DNA from: Konateibacter massiliensis
Lineage (GTDB): Bacteria; Bacillota; Clostridia; Lachnospirales; Lachnospiraceae
Length of the DNA: 64,000 nucleotides
Reading direction: 5' to 3'
Assembly (NCBI RefSeq): GCF_900184995.1
Contig: NZ_LT860099.1
Coordinates: forward strand, 2,236,332-2,300,331
Positions 43,538 through 52,895 of the stretch are shown here, one piece after another (within the stretch, counting starts at the first letter, position 1; every line of letters starts with the position of its first letter). The notes beneath the pieces were generated by a model. It made no database searches and was not told where the DNA came from. It worked only from the letters and a program-made list of their open reading frames with translations. Position numbers and translations under genes: made by a program.

Positions 43538-45157
43538 CTATGGCAGCCTGTACATATAGGCCTCATAGGGTCTTAACCTGTTTTTTACTATATTCTTATA
43601 ATTAGAAATTAAAAGTTCCTCTATCGTCTCATACTCTTTTGGCAAATGATACTCTGCCTCATTTGAGTAAAAATTGCATAAGACTACTATTTTAGAGTCC
43701 CCTAATGTTCTGGTATATGCAAATATTTGATTATCTTCGGGAAGCAGCAACTCAAAATCCCCATACACAATTACTTCATTTTCTTTTCTCAGCTTAATCA
43801 ATTTCTTATAATAGTGATAAACGGAATCAGGGTCTTTTATCTGATTTTCTGCGTTAATCAACTTATAATTAGGATTTATCCCTATCCATGGTGTTCCTGT
43901 TGTAAAACCACCATTTTTCCCATTATTCCATTGCATTGGCGTTCTCGCATTATCCCTGCCCTTTGCGTAGATGGCTTCCATAATGCCTTTTTGTTTATAA
44001 CCTTTTTCCAAACGCTCTTTATACATGTTCAAGGTTTCAATGTCTTTATATTGGCTGATATCAGCAAACCTTACATTCGTCATCCCAAGCTCCTCTCCTT
44101 GATAAATATAAGGGGTTCCTTTCAGTCCATGAAGTAAGGTTGCAAGCATTTTGGCACTCTCAATTCTATATTCCCCATCATTGCCCCATCTGGATACAAT
44201 TCGCGGCAAATCATGATTGTTCCAAAACAAGCTATTCCAACCATCATTCTGAAAGCATGTCTGCCATTTGCAAAATACCTTTTTTAAGTTCATTAAGCTT
44301 AATGGTCTCAAGTCCCATTTTTCTTTTCCGGGAATCTGATCCAATCCAATATGTTCAAATTGAAATACCATGCTTAATTCATTTCTTTGGGGATTGGAGT
44401 ACATTTTTGCAATCTCTGGTGTTGCTCCCCAGCATTCCCCAACGGTTAGTAACTCCTTCTCTCCAAAGGTATTCTCATTCATTTCACGGATATACTCATG
44501 GAGTCTTGGTCCATTTCCGGTAATGCCTCTATCAGGGACTTTGCCGATTAATTCGATAACATCCAGACGAAAGCCACCAATGCCTTTATCAATCCAAAAA
44601 TTCATAAAGCTCCAGACTTCTTCCCTTACTTTTGGATTTTCCCAATTTAAGTCGGGTTGCTTTTTACTAAACAAATGCAAATAATATTGTTCTGTCGTTT
44701 TGTCCCATTCCCATGCACTTCCGGAAAAGGCGGAGCCTAAATCATTTGGCTCTTTTCCATCCACAGCATCCCGCCAGATATAAAAGTCCCTGTAGGCATT
44801 ATTCTTGGATTTTCTTGACTCTATAAACCATTTGTGTTCATCGGAGGTATGATTCGCTACTAAATCCATTAGAATTTTTATATTTCTTTTCTTTGCCTCT
44901 TTCAAAAGAAACTCCATATCTTTCAATGTTCCAAACTCTTCCATAATATCCTCATAGTCACTGATATCATAACCATTATCGTCATTTGGTGATTTAAAAA
45001 CCGGACTTAACCATATTACATCGATTCCCAGCTCTGACAAATAGTCTAATTTTTCTATTATTCCTTGTAAATCGCCTATTCCATCTCCATTACTGTCATA
45101 AAAACTTCTCGGATATATTTGATATACAACAGAACGATGCCACCATTTTTTTACCAT
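43538..45157 (-). CDS. oligo-1,6-glucosidase-like enzyme, GH13_31
   Basis: The protein has 539 residues and no signal peptide. The GH13 regions are DLVANHTSDEH (I), GFRLDVIEL (II, nucleophile Asp followed by Val), LTVGECWG (III) and FWNNHDLPR (IV). The Val after the nucleophile matches alpha-1,6 specificity in this group (isomaltose, panose, branch stubs). It would remove the alpha-1,6 linkages left by amylase action on amylopectin, so it complements the neighbouring GH13_31 enzyme. Confidence 0.88.
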   Translation of the reverse strand: MVKKWWHRSVVYQIYPRSFYDSNGDGIGDLQGIIEKLDYLSELGIDVIWLSPVFKSPNDDNGYDISDYEDIMEEFGTLKDMEFLLKEAKKRNIKILMDLVANHTSDEHKWFIESRKSKNNAYRDFYIWRDAVDGKEPNDLGSAFSGSAWEWDKTTEQYYLHLFSKKQPDLNWENPKVREEVWSFMNFWIDKGIGGFRLDVIELIGKVPDRGITGNGPRLHEYIREMNENTFGEKELLTVGECWGATPEIAKMYSNPQRNELSMVFQFEHIGLDQIPGKEKWDLRPLSLMNLKKVFCKWQTCFQNDGWNSLFWNNHDLPRIVSRWGNDGEYRIESAKMLATLLHGLKGTPYIYQGEELGMTNVRFADISQYKDIETLNMYKERLEKGYKQKGIMEAIYAKGRDNARTPMQWNNGKNGGFTTGTPWIGINPNYKLINAENQIKDPDSVYHYYKKLIKLRKENEVIVYGDFELLLPEDNQIFAYTRTLGDSKIVVLCNFYSNEAEYHLPKEYETIEELLISNYKNIVKNRLRPYEAYMYRLP

Positions 45158-45195
45158 AATGTTTCCCTTCTTCCTAATCTTTGCTAAACCAATCG

Positions 45196-46809
45196 TTATT
45201 TTAAAATAGCAATGGAATACATAGGCATAGATATTACATCGTCTGATAAAGTAACTTTATTTCCATCCACGGTAAGATATCCTTTAAGCGATAGCCCTGT
45301 TAATTTAGCGTCCTTTAGAGAAATATCAGCTGCATCAGGGCTAATGTTATAAAGAATCACAATCTCACTGCCTTCATATACTTTTTTTATTGCACTTACA
45401 TCTTCGGCACACAGCTCTTCTATCACACTGACTTCACCCCTTGCAATCTCAGGATTTTCATTGCGTATTCTAATTGCTTTCTTATAATAATTATATATGG
45501 ACAGCGGCTCTTCCATCTGTGCATCCACAGGCTGGAATACCTGTTTCACGATGTCAGCATTACTCGGTGCATCGGTAATTCCGTCTGTGTCCGTTAATGA
45601 CCACTGCATCGGCAAACGTTTATTTTCATCTTTTGTCCCTTTACTATTCATACCGATTTCCTCTCCATAGTAAACAAAGGGACTGCCGTTTAGGGTCAAT
45701 AACATACCTGCTGACATTTTCATTTGATTTTCATCATTGATACATTGCGCTGATATTCTTGTTGTATCATGGTTGCTGACAAAAGGAGCATCGATATATT
45801 CCGGATTACCTTTTTGATAGCTCTCGTTTAATTTCACCAGTGTATCGGCATAACTTTTACCGGAAGCGGTTCCTAGTTTCCTGACTGTATTCGTGATAAG
45901 CCCATCATGCTGAGATAGTGGGAAATTAAATAAGCTGGTAATACCGCTTTCATAATACGTTTGAAGTGCTGCCGCTTCATCCCACACCTCTGCAACAATA
46001 TAAGCATCTTTTTTTACACCCGTTACATAGTCTGTAAACCAATCTAAAACTTCGACGTTTTTCTCTTTTTCACCGGAATAATATTCTTTTGCAGCATCTA
46101 ACCGAAATCCATCCACTCCGGTATCCAGCCAAAACTTTGTTATATTTTCAATTTCCTGTCTTACCATCTCGTTTCCCAGATTTAAATCGGGCATTTTATC
46201 CCAGAAAACGCCTTCATAGTACCACTCAGAATTGCCCGCTTTATAATATACATCGCTGCCTTCATATTCTCTTGTAAAATTGTAATAACCGACATAAGGA
46301 CATTCCTCTAAATCAGGCTCTTCCCCTTCTTTCAACCCCTCCAAATAAGAGACAGCCTCCACAAACCAAGGATGTTTAGAGGATGTATGATTGAATACAA
46401 AATCTATGATCAAATGAATATCACGCTTATGGCATTCTTCAACCAATTTTTTAAAATCATCCAAGTTACCATACTGAGGATCAATATCGTAATAATCTGT
46501 CACATCATATTTGTGATAAGTAGTCGATGGCATAATAGGCATCAGCCAAATCCCATTAAACCCTAAGTCAGAATCAGTCGAACTATCTCCGTCATTTATA
46601 TAATCCAGTTTATCTATCACACCATTGATATCACCAATTCCATCCCCATTGCTATCAAAAAATGAATATACAAATATCTCATAGTAATTGCGGTAATTAT
46701 CCTCAATGATATTTAGTTCTTGAACAGTATCACTATTCGTCATGCCACACCCACCTATTGCCAAAATAGATAATAAAAGGCAACCCCACATTAATATTTT
46801 CTTTTTCAT
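45196..46809 (-). CDS. exported alpha-amylase lipoprotein (GH13)
   Basis: The protein has 537 residues. A lipoprotein signal with lipobox (LSILAIGGC) precedes the GH13 barrel, which starts NYYEIFVYSFFDSNGDGIGD, the calcium-type loop. The regions are DFVFNHTSSKH (I), GFRLDAAKEY (II), IVAEVWDEA (III) and FVSNHDTTR (IV). There is no starch-binding module visible. It would cut starch outside the cell and feed maltodextrins to the ABC system encoded just upstream. Confidence 0.9.
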   Translation of the reverse strand: MKKKILMWGCLLLSILAIGGCGMTNSDTVQELNIIEDNYRNYYEIFVYSFFDSNGDGIGDINGVIDKLDYINDGDSSTDSDLGFNGIWLMPIMPSTTYHKYDVTDYYDIDPQYGNLDDFKKLVEECHKRDIHLIIDFVFNHTSSKHPWFVEAVSYLEGLKEGEEPDLEECPYVGYYNFTREYEGSDVYYKAGNSEWYYEGVFWDKMPDLNLGNEMVRQEIENITKFWLDTGVDGFRLDAAKEYYSGEKEKNVEVLDWFTDYVTGVKKDAYIVAEVWDEAAALQTYYESGITSLFNFPLSQHDGLITNTVRKLGTASGKSYADTLVKLNESYQKGNPEYIDAPFVSNHDTTRISAQCINDENQMKMSAGMLLTLNGSPFVYYGEEIGMNSKGTKDENKRLPMQWSLTDTDGITDAPSNADIVKQVFQPVDAQMEEPLSIYNYYKKAIRIRNENPEIARGEVSVIEELCAEDVSAIKKVYEGSEIVILYNISPDAADISLKDAKLTGLSLKGYLTVDGNKVTLSDDVISMPMYSIAILK

Positions 46810-46854
46810 ACAAACTCCATTCTATTCCAGTATTTCTTCTTATAAGCATAAAAT

Positions 46855-47727
46855 TTAACCTTTTACAGCACCTGATATACCGTCTGCATAAAATTTCTGG
46901 GTAAGTAAAAATATGATAGCAATCGGAAACGATATTAAAACGCAACCGGCAAAAAATTGTGTATAGTAGTATTCAATAAATTCCTTTTCCAACACACTCC
47001 ATAGCCCTATGGCTACCGTATAATACTGCCTGTCTTGACCAAGTATTACCCTTGCAAAAATATAATCTACCCAAGGTCCCAAAAAGGAAGTCAACAAAGT
47101 ATTCACAATAATTGGTTTGGATAAAGGGATTGTTATTTTACGAAAAACATCCCACTTAGTTGCGCCGTCAATAAAAGCAGCTTCATCAATATTTTTCGGT
47201 ATGGTATCAAAAAAACCTTTTGCTACGTAAAAAACTAAGCCGGAACCTCCCGAATAGACCATGACCAGTGCCACCAGCTTAAGTTCTCCTACTTCTAAAA
47301 AACCAAATCCTTTTAAAATATAGTAAACAGCAATCATAGACATGAATCCGGGGAACATCCCCAAAATCAAAGCAATATTCATGAATTTCTTACGCATTCT
47401 AAATCTTAATCTTGACATAACATAAGCGATACTTAAAACAAAAAACGCAGATAAAAGACATGTAAAAATAGCTACGATAAGAGTATTGATAAACCATCTG
47501 TCAAAGTTCAAACTACTGCCTGATTGAAAAAGGTTCTTGTAATTATCCAATGTGTATCCCCTTGGTAGAATGTAGCTTTTATATGTTCCTTTTTCCTTAC
47601 GAAAAGAAGTTAACAGAACAAAGAACATTGGTAAAATCCAAATAAATCCAAGAATTGCTAAAGACACATGCACGATAGAATTGGATACAAATTTTCTTCT
47701 TTTCATAGATTTTGTATTTTTTGCCAT
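46855..47727 (-). CDS. malG: maltodextrin ABC permease MalG-like (system 2)
   Basis: The protein has 290 residues and six membrane helices, with EAA loop DEAAFIDGATKWDVFRKITI followed by PLSKPIIVNTL. The C-terminus FYADGISGAVKG is the classical MalG end. The start overlaps the malF-like stop (TAATG). Confidence 0.92.
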   Translation of the reverse strand: MAKNTKSMKRRKFVSNSIVHVSLAILGFIWILPMFFVLLTSFRKEKGTYKSYILPRGYTLDNYKNLFQSGSSLNFDRWFINTLIVAIFTCLLSAFFVLSIAYVMSRLRFRMRKKFMNIALILGMFPGFMSMIAVYYILKGFGFLEVGELKLVALVMVYSGGSGLVFYVAKGFFDTIPKNIDEAAFIDGATKWDVFRKITIPLSKPIIVNTLLTSFLGPWVDYIFARVILGQDRQYYTVAIGLWSVLEKEFIEYYYTQFFAGCVLISFPIAIIFLLTQKFYADGISGAVKG

Positions 47728-49121
47728 TATTGAAAAGCCTCCTCATCTTTATACGAACCTGTGTGACGATAGGTTAACAGAGATAATGTTGCAAGTATAA
47801 TAAATACAATAATGCCGATAACCGCACCAATATTATAATCTTTGTTTTGAATTGTCAGCTTATATAACCAGGTAACTAACAAGTCAGTCTCACCTGCACT
47901 ATAAAAATCAAGTGTTTCAGGACCGCCTCCTGTCAGCAGATAAATAACATTAAAGTTATTAACATTGCCGACAAATGTGGTGATTAATGTTGGCGTCGTA
48001 ATAAACAGCATATAAGGCAACGTTATCTTGAAAAATGTAACAAAAACATTCGCACCATCAACTTTTGCTGCTTCATATAATTCTTTTGGAATGTTTTGTA
48101 AAATACCCGTAGTTGTTAACATTGTAAAAGGAACACCAATCCAAATGTTAACAAGAATAATCATTATCTTCGCCAATGTAGGGTCTGTGAAAAATGGTAT
48201 GGATTCTGTAGGTCCAATCATTCCAATATTTCGAAGCAATGCATTAGCAGGACCATTGGTATTGAAAATGGTTCTCATCGTAAGCAAAGATACAAATTGC
48301 GGAATTGCAATGGATGAAACAAATACTAATCTCCAGAAGCTTTTAAAGCGAGTACCTTCTCTATTAATTACAATCGCCAACAACATCCCCAAGATGTAGC
48401 AGGTAAATGTTGCAAAAATTGCCCAAACGATTGTCCAACTAAGAATAGGCCAAAATGTATCAGATAAAACTCCATCTTTTTGAAACATTGCAATGAAGTT
48501 GTCTAGTCCAACCCAATCAAATAAATTGCCCGGAGGCTGATGATTTTTATCATAACTTGTAAAAGCAATTAAAATCATAAATGCAAGGGGAACAATAGTA
48601 AAAACAACTATTCCCGAAACAGGTAAAGCCAGTAATAACTTATGTAGGTTTTTTTCTTTTAAAGAACTTAAGTCATCGATAAATGCCGGTATCTTTTTAC
48701 CAAGCTCTATTCTCTTTTGTGTGTCATACGCACTTTTTACAGAAGACACTAACAGCAATACAAAACCAAAAGTCAGAAATATTGTAATAACACCATAGAG
48801 CAGGCACAGCATGGAATTATCACCTTTCACATACTCATAGACCTGCTTGGTTTCATTAAACACTTCTTCCTGTGTATTTGTTCCTAATGTTATAAAATCC
48901 CTAATTGCGCTTATTCCGAAAGTAACCATATAATAGATATATGCAATTTCTAATGCCAGCATCAATAGCCCTCGGAGAATCTGTTTATGAAAAATATTAC
49001 CAAAGCCAAATATTACTGCCGAAAGCTTCGTTGCCCCATTCCCTTGAATATAGGCAGTTCTAAAAGCAACATCAGAATTTAATGTACTAATTTTTAACTT
49101 TTTTTGCTTTTTATAGGCCAT
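47727..49121 (-). CDS. malF: maltodextrin ABC permease MalF-like (system 2)
   Basis: The protein has 464 residues. Like system 1 it has an extra N-terminal segment with three membrane spans (about residues 35-145) before the core permease. The EAA loop is YEAAKVDGANVFVTFFKITL. It is coupled to malG by a one-base overlap and follows malE by 63 nt. Confidence 0.92.
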   Translation of the reverse strand: MAYKKQKKLKISTLNSDVAFRTAYIQGNGATKLSAVIFGFGNIFHKQILRGLLMLALEIAYIYYMVTFGISAIRDFITLGTNTQEEVFNETKQVYEYVKGDNSMLCLLYGVITIFLTFGFVLLLVSSVKSAYDTQKRIELGKKIPAFIDDLSSLKEKNLHKLLLALPVSGIVVFTIVPLAFMILIAFTSYDKNHQPPGNLFDWVGLDNFIAMFQKDGVLSDTFWPILSWTIVWAIFATFTCYILGMLLAIVINREGTRFKSFWRLVFVSSIAIPQFVSLLTMRTIFNTNGPANALLRNIGMIGPTESIPFFTDPTLAKIMIILVNIWIGVPFTMLTTTGILQNIPKELYEAAKVDGANVFVTFFKITLPYMLFITTPTLITTFVGNVNNFNVIYLLTGGGPETLDFYSAGETDLLVTWLYKLTIQNKDYNIGAVIGIIVFIILATLSLLTYRHTGSYKDEEAFQ

Positions 49122-49184
49122 AATCTAACTCCTTTTTTCAATATTAAAATACGGGGAGCCACTATTAGCAGATCCCCGTATCTT

Positions 49185-50480
49185 CTATTCTACTGCTAAA
49201 GTAGCAACAAATTTATCCATTTTTTCTTGAGCATTCTCTTTATTTAATTCACCGCTTCTAATTTCAGCTGCAATAGCCACAACATTTTCCCAATATTTTG
49301 AACCAAACTCTGCTGAAATTGGCTGCATAACAGACGCTATATTTGCTTCTTCCACAATAACTTTCGCAACTTCGTCTGATTGAACTGCCTCATTTTCACC
49401 GGCAGCAAGGTTTGTCGGTGCCTGACCGCTTTCTTTAAAACGCTGAAGCTGCATTTCTTCACTACCCAGATATGCTGCAAAAGCAACTGCAACAGCAGTA
49501 TTTTCTGCATGAGAGTTTACACCGATTGCTTTTGAACCGTAGAAACCTTTTAATTGATAATCATTTCCATCCGGGTTAAATGTAGGAATCACTGCCAAGC
49601 CTAAATCATCACCCAAAGCCTCTTTGTACAGGTTATAGTTCCAAGACCCGTCAAACCAAGCACCAATTCTATGATCTGCTGTTAATTCTGACAAAGAAAC
49701 ATCATCTGCATAGGCAGTCTTTGGATTGTTAACTAAATCTATCAGGTAGTTCGTTACTGCAATACCTGTTTCATTATTCCAGTTAGCACCGGCTGCAAAA
49801 TCCACCTGGCTCTCACCATAGATTGTCAAACCGGCTCCATAGTACCAAGAGCCCAACTTCCAGCCACCTGCTGAATCAAAGCAGAAATTGTATACATTAT
49901 CAGGCGTTTCTTTTGCCATGATGCTTTCAATCGATTTAATATCTTCTTCACTTAAAAGTGATTTATCATAATACATAAAGAATGTGTTATGAGTAAAAGG
50001 AATTGCATAAATTGCATCGTCCACGGTTACCGTATCAACAACCGCTTCCGCCATCGTTGTTTTAACCATCTCTTCTGTAGAGCCGCCAAGTCTTGCAATC
50101 GCTCCGGCATTTACCAATTCATTCAACTGGTCATTTGCAAAGAAGAATACATCACCGGCTGCCGCAACGTCTCTAAGAACTTGGTCTTTCGCTGTATCTT
50201 CACCTTGTGCTTCGACTGTAAAAGTAATATCCCATTCCGGGTGTAATTCCTGAAAAGATTTTGTCATAGAGTCCATTGTACCGTTTTGTATTTGATTTTC
50301 AGGTGCCCAAACAGTCAGGCTAACTGCTTCGGGTTCTGTGGAAACCTCCGTTTCTCCAGCCTCTGTAGTTTCTGCCGTATTTGCTGTACCAGTAGATGAT
50401 GTTGCTGTTTCGTTACTACAACCAGCTAAAGAAGCGATTAATGTTGTAGCCATAAATAATGATAAAACTTTCCTTTTCAT
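49185..50480 (-). CDS. malE: maltodextrin-binding lipoprotein (system 2)
   Basis: The protein has 431 residues with lipobox LIASLAGC and a Thr/Glu-rich linker. The MalE-like domain contains SLTVWAPENQIQNGTMDSM and YAIPFTHNTFFMYYDKSLL. It is the first gene of the second operon. The transcript probably continues through malF, malG, amylase and both GH13_31 genes to 41853; the gaps are all under 65 nt. Confidence 0.92.
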   Translation of the reverse strand: MKRKVLSLFMATTLIASLAGCSNETATSSTGTANTAETTEAGETEVSTEPEAVSLTVWAPENQIQNGTMDSMTKSFQELHPEWDITFTVEAQGEDTAKDQVLRDVAAAGDVFFFANDQLNELVNAGAIARLGGSTEEMVKTTMAEAVVDTVTVDDAIYAIPFTHNTFFMYYDKSLLSEEDIKSIESIMAKETPDNVYNFCFDSAGGWKLGSWYYGAGLTIYGESQVDFAAGANWNNETGIAVTNYLIDLVNNPKTAYADDVSLSELTADHRIGAWFDGSWNYNLYKEALGDDLGLAVIPTFNPDGNDYQLKGFYGSKAIGVNSHAENTAVAVAFAAYLGSEEMQLQRFKESGQAPTNLAAGENEAVQSDEVAKVIVEEANIASVMQPISAEFGSKYWENVVAIAAEIRSGELNKENAQEKMDKFVATLAVE

Positions 50481-50506
50481 GATTTTCCTCTCCTTTTAAA
50501 ATAGTT

Positions 50507-50524
50507 TTGTGACGATAGTCACAA
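50507..50524. promoter_or_regulatory. Crp-box-like palindrome in the malE leader region
   Basis: TTGTGAC-GATA-GTCACAA has perfect 7-bp arms and fits TGTGA-N6-TCACA, the classical Crp half-site spacing. It lies about 25 nt upstream of the malE start codon, so it could equally be an RNA hairpin. Confidence 0.45.
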
Positions 50525-50537
50525 CTGTTTCTATCAT

Positions 50538-50557
50538 AAAATGTGATTTCACATTTT
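50538..50557. promoter_or_regulatory. second palindrome upstream of system-2 malE
   Basis: AAAATGTGA-TT-TCACATTTT has perfect 9-bp arms and shares the TGTGA/TCACA halves with the site 14 nt away, but with only a 2-nt gap. It may be a repressor site or part of the core promoter region. Confidence 0.4.
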
Positions 50558-50640
50558 ACTTAGCAGTTTACTATAACTTTCAAATACTCTTATTGCAGTC
50601 ATAACAGTTCTATTTAAAGAAAAATAATCAGTTAATACTT

Positions 50641-50662
50641 TTACGGAAACCGTTTTCCGTAA
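50641..50662. promoter_or_regulatory. LacI/cre-type operator of maltodextrin system 2
   Basis: A 22-bp near-perfect palindrome with arms TTACGGAAAC and TTTTCCGTAA around a central CG (one mismatch). It contains the 12-mer GAAAACGGTTTC (minus strand) that is repeated exactly before the lacI-type gene at 51706. It lies between that gene's end and malE. Confidence 0.7.
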
Positions 50663-50693
50663 TACTATAAAAAAGTTATATAGACATTACTTT

Positions 50694-51689
50694 TTATTTT
50701 TGAATAACATCTATATAATCTATTTTACAAATCTCATATGGTATTTCAGTATATCGCCCTTTTTCTCCTCTAATCAGTCTAGCCAATTCATCAAATGCTT
50801 GCTTTGATTTCTGATTAAAATCTTGTTTTACCGTATTCATGGCTATCCGGGTATATCCCATTAATCGGATTCCATCAAAACCACATACCGGCCTGAATAT
50901 ATCCATTTCTGTAAGTGCAAATATCGCCCCGATGGCCATAAGATCTGATGCACATACAATTGCGTTTACTTTCTTTGCATTTTTTAACGTAATCTCTCTT
51001 GCTTTGTACTCATTAAAATCGCAATATTCAACAACTAATTCAAAACCATCTTCTTTTTGCAGTTTTTTCATGGCATCAAGACGCCTGTCGGTAATGTATC
51101 CCCCTGCACCACCTGCTATATACAAAACACGGTTAATATAATCATTCTCATCCAAGGTTTTTTTTGCCACCTTATATTGAGCAGAATAATGATTAATCGA
51201 AACGGAGGATGTTTTGCTGTTCGTAATTGGCGAATCCACTAATACACAATAAAATTCTTGTTCTTCTATTATTTTATAGAAGTTCTTATTTTCAATGGAT
51301 AAATTATATAAAATCAAACAATTAATTCTCTGAGATCTCAAATATGCCTCTACTTGTTCATAGCTCATATCATCAAATTGGGAACTGAAGAAAGTTACGA
51401 CATCAAGATGATACTCCTTCGCCTTTTCAAAGGCGCCTGTTAGGTATTGCATACTAATTTCATCAATAAACTGGCTGTTATGGCGTATATCAACGATTAG
51501 ACCCACCCGGTTAAACTCTTTCTTAGATAAAGAAACAGCCACAGAATTTGGTACATATCCCAATTCTTTAACTGCTTTTTCAACTTTTATCCTAGTCTCA
51601 TTACTTACTAAAGTATAATTATTTAAAACCTTAGACACCGTTGACTTGGCTACACCAGCCCTTTTTGCCACATCATTTATCGATATCAC
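50694..51689 (-). CDS. LacI-family regulator of maltodextrin system 2
   Basis: The protein has 331 residues. The helix-turn-helix SINDVAKRAGVAKSTVSKVL and the hinge ELGYVPNSVAVSLSK are canonical. GTG at 51689 is chosen because AGGAGGTGA is 4-5 nt upstream; the upstream ATG would include the ribosome site as coding. The two GAAAACGGTTTC elements on either side of this gene are its likely targets. Confidence 0.88.
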   Translation of the reverse strand: MISINDVAKRAGVAKSTVSKVLNNYTLVSNETRIKVEKAVKELGYVPNSVAVSLSKKEFNRVGLIVDIRHNSQFIDEISMQYLTGAFEKAKEYHLDVVTFFSSQFDDMSYEQVEAYLRSQRINCLILYNLSIENKNFYKIIEEQEFYCVLVDSPITNSKTSSVSINHYSAQYKVAKKTLDENDYINRVLYIAGGAGGYITDRRLDAMKKLQKEDGFELVVEYCDFNEYKAREITLKNAKKVNAIVCASDLMAIGAIFALTEMDIFRPVCGFDGIRLMGYTRIAMNTVKQDFNQKSKQAFDELARLIRGEKGRYTEIPYEICKIDYIDVIQK

Positions 51690-51705
51690 TAAATCACCTC
51701 CTACA

Positions 51706-51717
51706 GAAAACGGTTTC
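51706..51717. promoter_or_regulatory. LacI/cre-type operator, autoregulatory copy
   Basis: GAAAACGGTTTC, identical to the core of the 50641 palindrome. It lies directly before the ribosome site of the lacI-type gene. Confidence 0.6.
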
Positions 51718-51789
51718 ATTAGTCATAATATATAACTTATTTTTATGTTTGTCAATTGATTTTCATATTTTTACCAAATAAACTTGGTT

Positions 51790-51879
51790 GAATGAAATTT
51801 GAACAAGAAGAAAGGCAATGCAGCCTATTGTCTAGAAACATTGCCTCTCCTTCTTGTTTTGTCTCATTTGATTTCATTC
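51790..51879. repeat. nested inverted repeat, terminator-like
   Basis: Three successive pairs of arms fold on one axis: GAATGAAAT with ATTTCATTC, AACAAGAAG with CTTCTTGTT, and AGGCAATG with CATTGCCT. The inner 57 nt could act as a terminator for the heparinase remnant; the outer arms make it larger than a usual terminator. Confidence 0.55.
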
Positions 51880-51893
51880 CAATGATAAATCAA

Positions 51894-52895
51894 TTACCAC
51901 GCCAGACACAATCCCTGCGGTTCCTCATCGGAAAATACCAATACCTTTCCATAACCTTGAAAGCCTCCGGCTTCCAACAGCCCAACCTCTGAAATAACCT
52001 CCTGATGAAGACAAAGAACCGTGTATTGTTCTCCATTTTTATGCAGCCTGACGGCATGGGCATAGTCATCTCCAAGAACTTCTCCGGTCCTGGTAAGGGA
52101 TACCGGAATCAATTCTGCTGCTATGTCCTGAGCATTTTCAGCGGGTGATACCGATATAACCGTTATCATACAGGTATTTCCCACAGCCCGATGGTTAACT
52201 TCAAGACATTTGCCTTCTTCCAGCTTATTGTAGACGCGGGAAAGAGGAGCATTCACAAGTGAACATTCTGCTTTCGGCGTCAGAGGCAGCAAGGTTGCTC
52301 TGGCATGACTCCCCCTATACTGTACAATCCCGTTTTCCAGTGTTACGCACTCTTTATTATTAAAGTGGAAGTATTGTGTGTAATCATGCTGACCTTTCCC
52401 ATAAGCTTCGTCAAACAGTAAATAGATATCCGGCTTGATAAAAACAATTTTGCGGGAAACATAAAGCCCTTTTCCTAAATATCCAAGATGTCCGCCGCTG
52501 ATATAGTCCACTCGGCTTGTAAAATTATATTCTCCTTTTACCGGCATAGCAATCGGGGAGTAATCCCAGCTATTTTGATAAACAGTAAATTCTTTATTAT
52601 CTGCTGTAAAGGTATTGTGCGCAGCCGCTGATTTTAGTTTTTGCCGTATGGGACTCTCTTGATAATTGTATCGCCCGCTGTCAATAAGAATGTCTTCTCC
52701 ATAACCATATAAGTCCACATGGAGCAAATCTGCATGTCCGTGACCGCTTCCCAGACAGCCACAGTGCATATGAAGATAGGTGTTTTGAAGCTGATCTAAG
52801 CCGCCCCGAAGAATATAATTACCGCTATGTGAAAAGGCAGTGCTTTGAGGGTTAGCCGCCTTAGGAGGCGTCTTCTGATACTCTATAAATGCATA
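51894..52895 (-). pseudogene. heparinase II/III-family protein, 5' part deleted
   Basis: The readable frame (about 333 codons, stop at both ends) begins without a start codon. It includes AFSHSGNYILRGGLDQLQNT, then HMHCGCLGSGHGHADLLHVD and GEDILIDSGRYNYQ. These are the signature of the C-terminal beta-sandwich domain of heparinase II/III-like lyases (GHGHxD, DxGRYxY). The N-terminal alpha-toroid domain of about 300-350 residues is missing. The break near 52880-52895 is the same point at which the kinase on the other strand begins, so one deletion removed both 5' ends. Confidence 0.8.
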
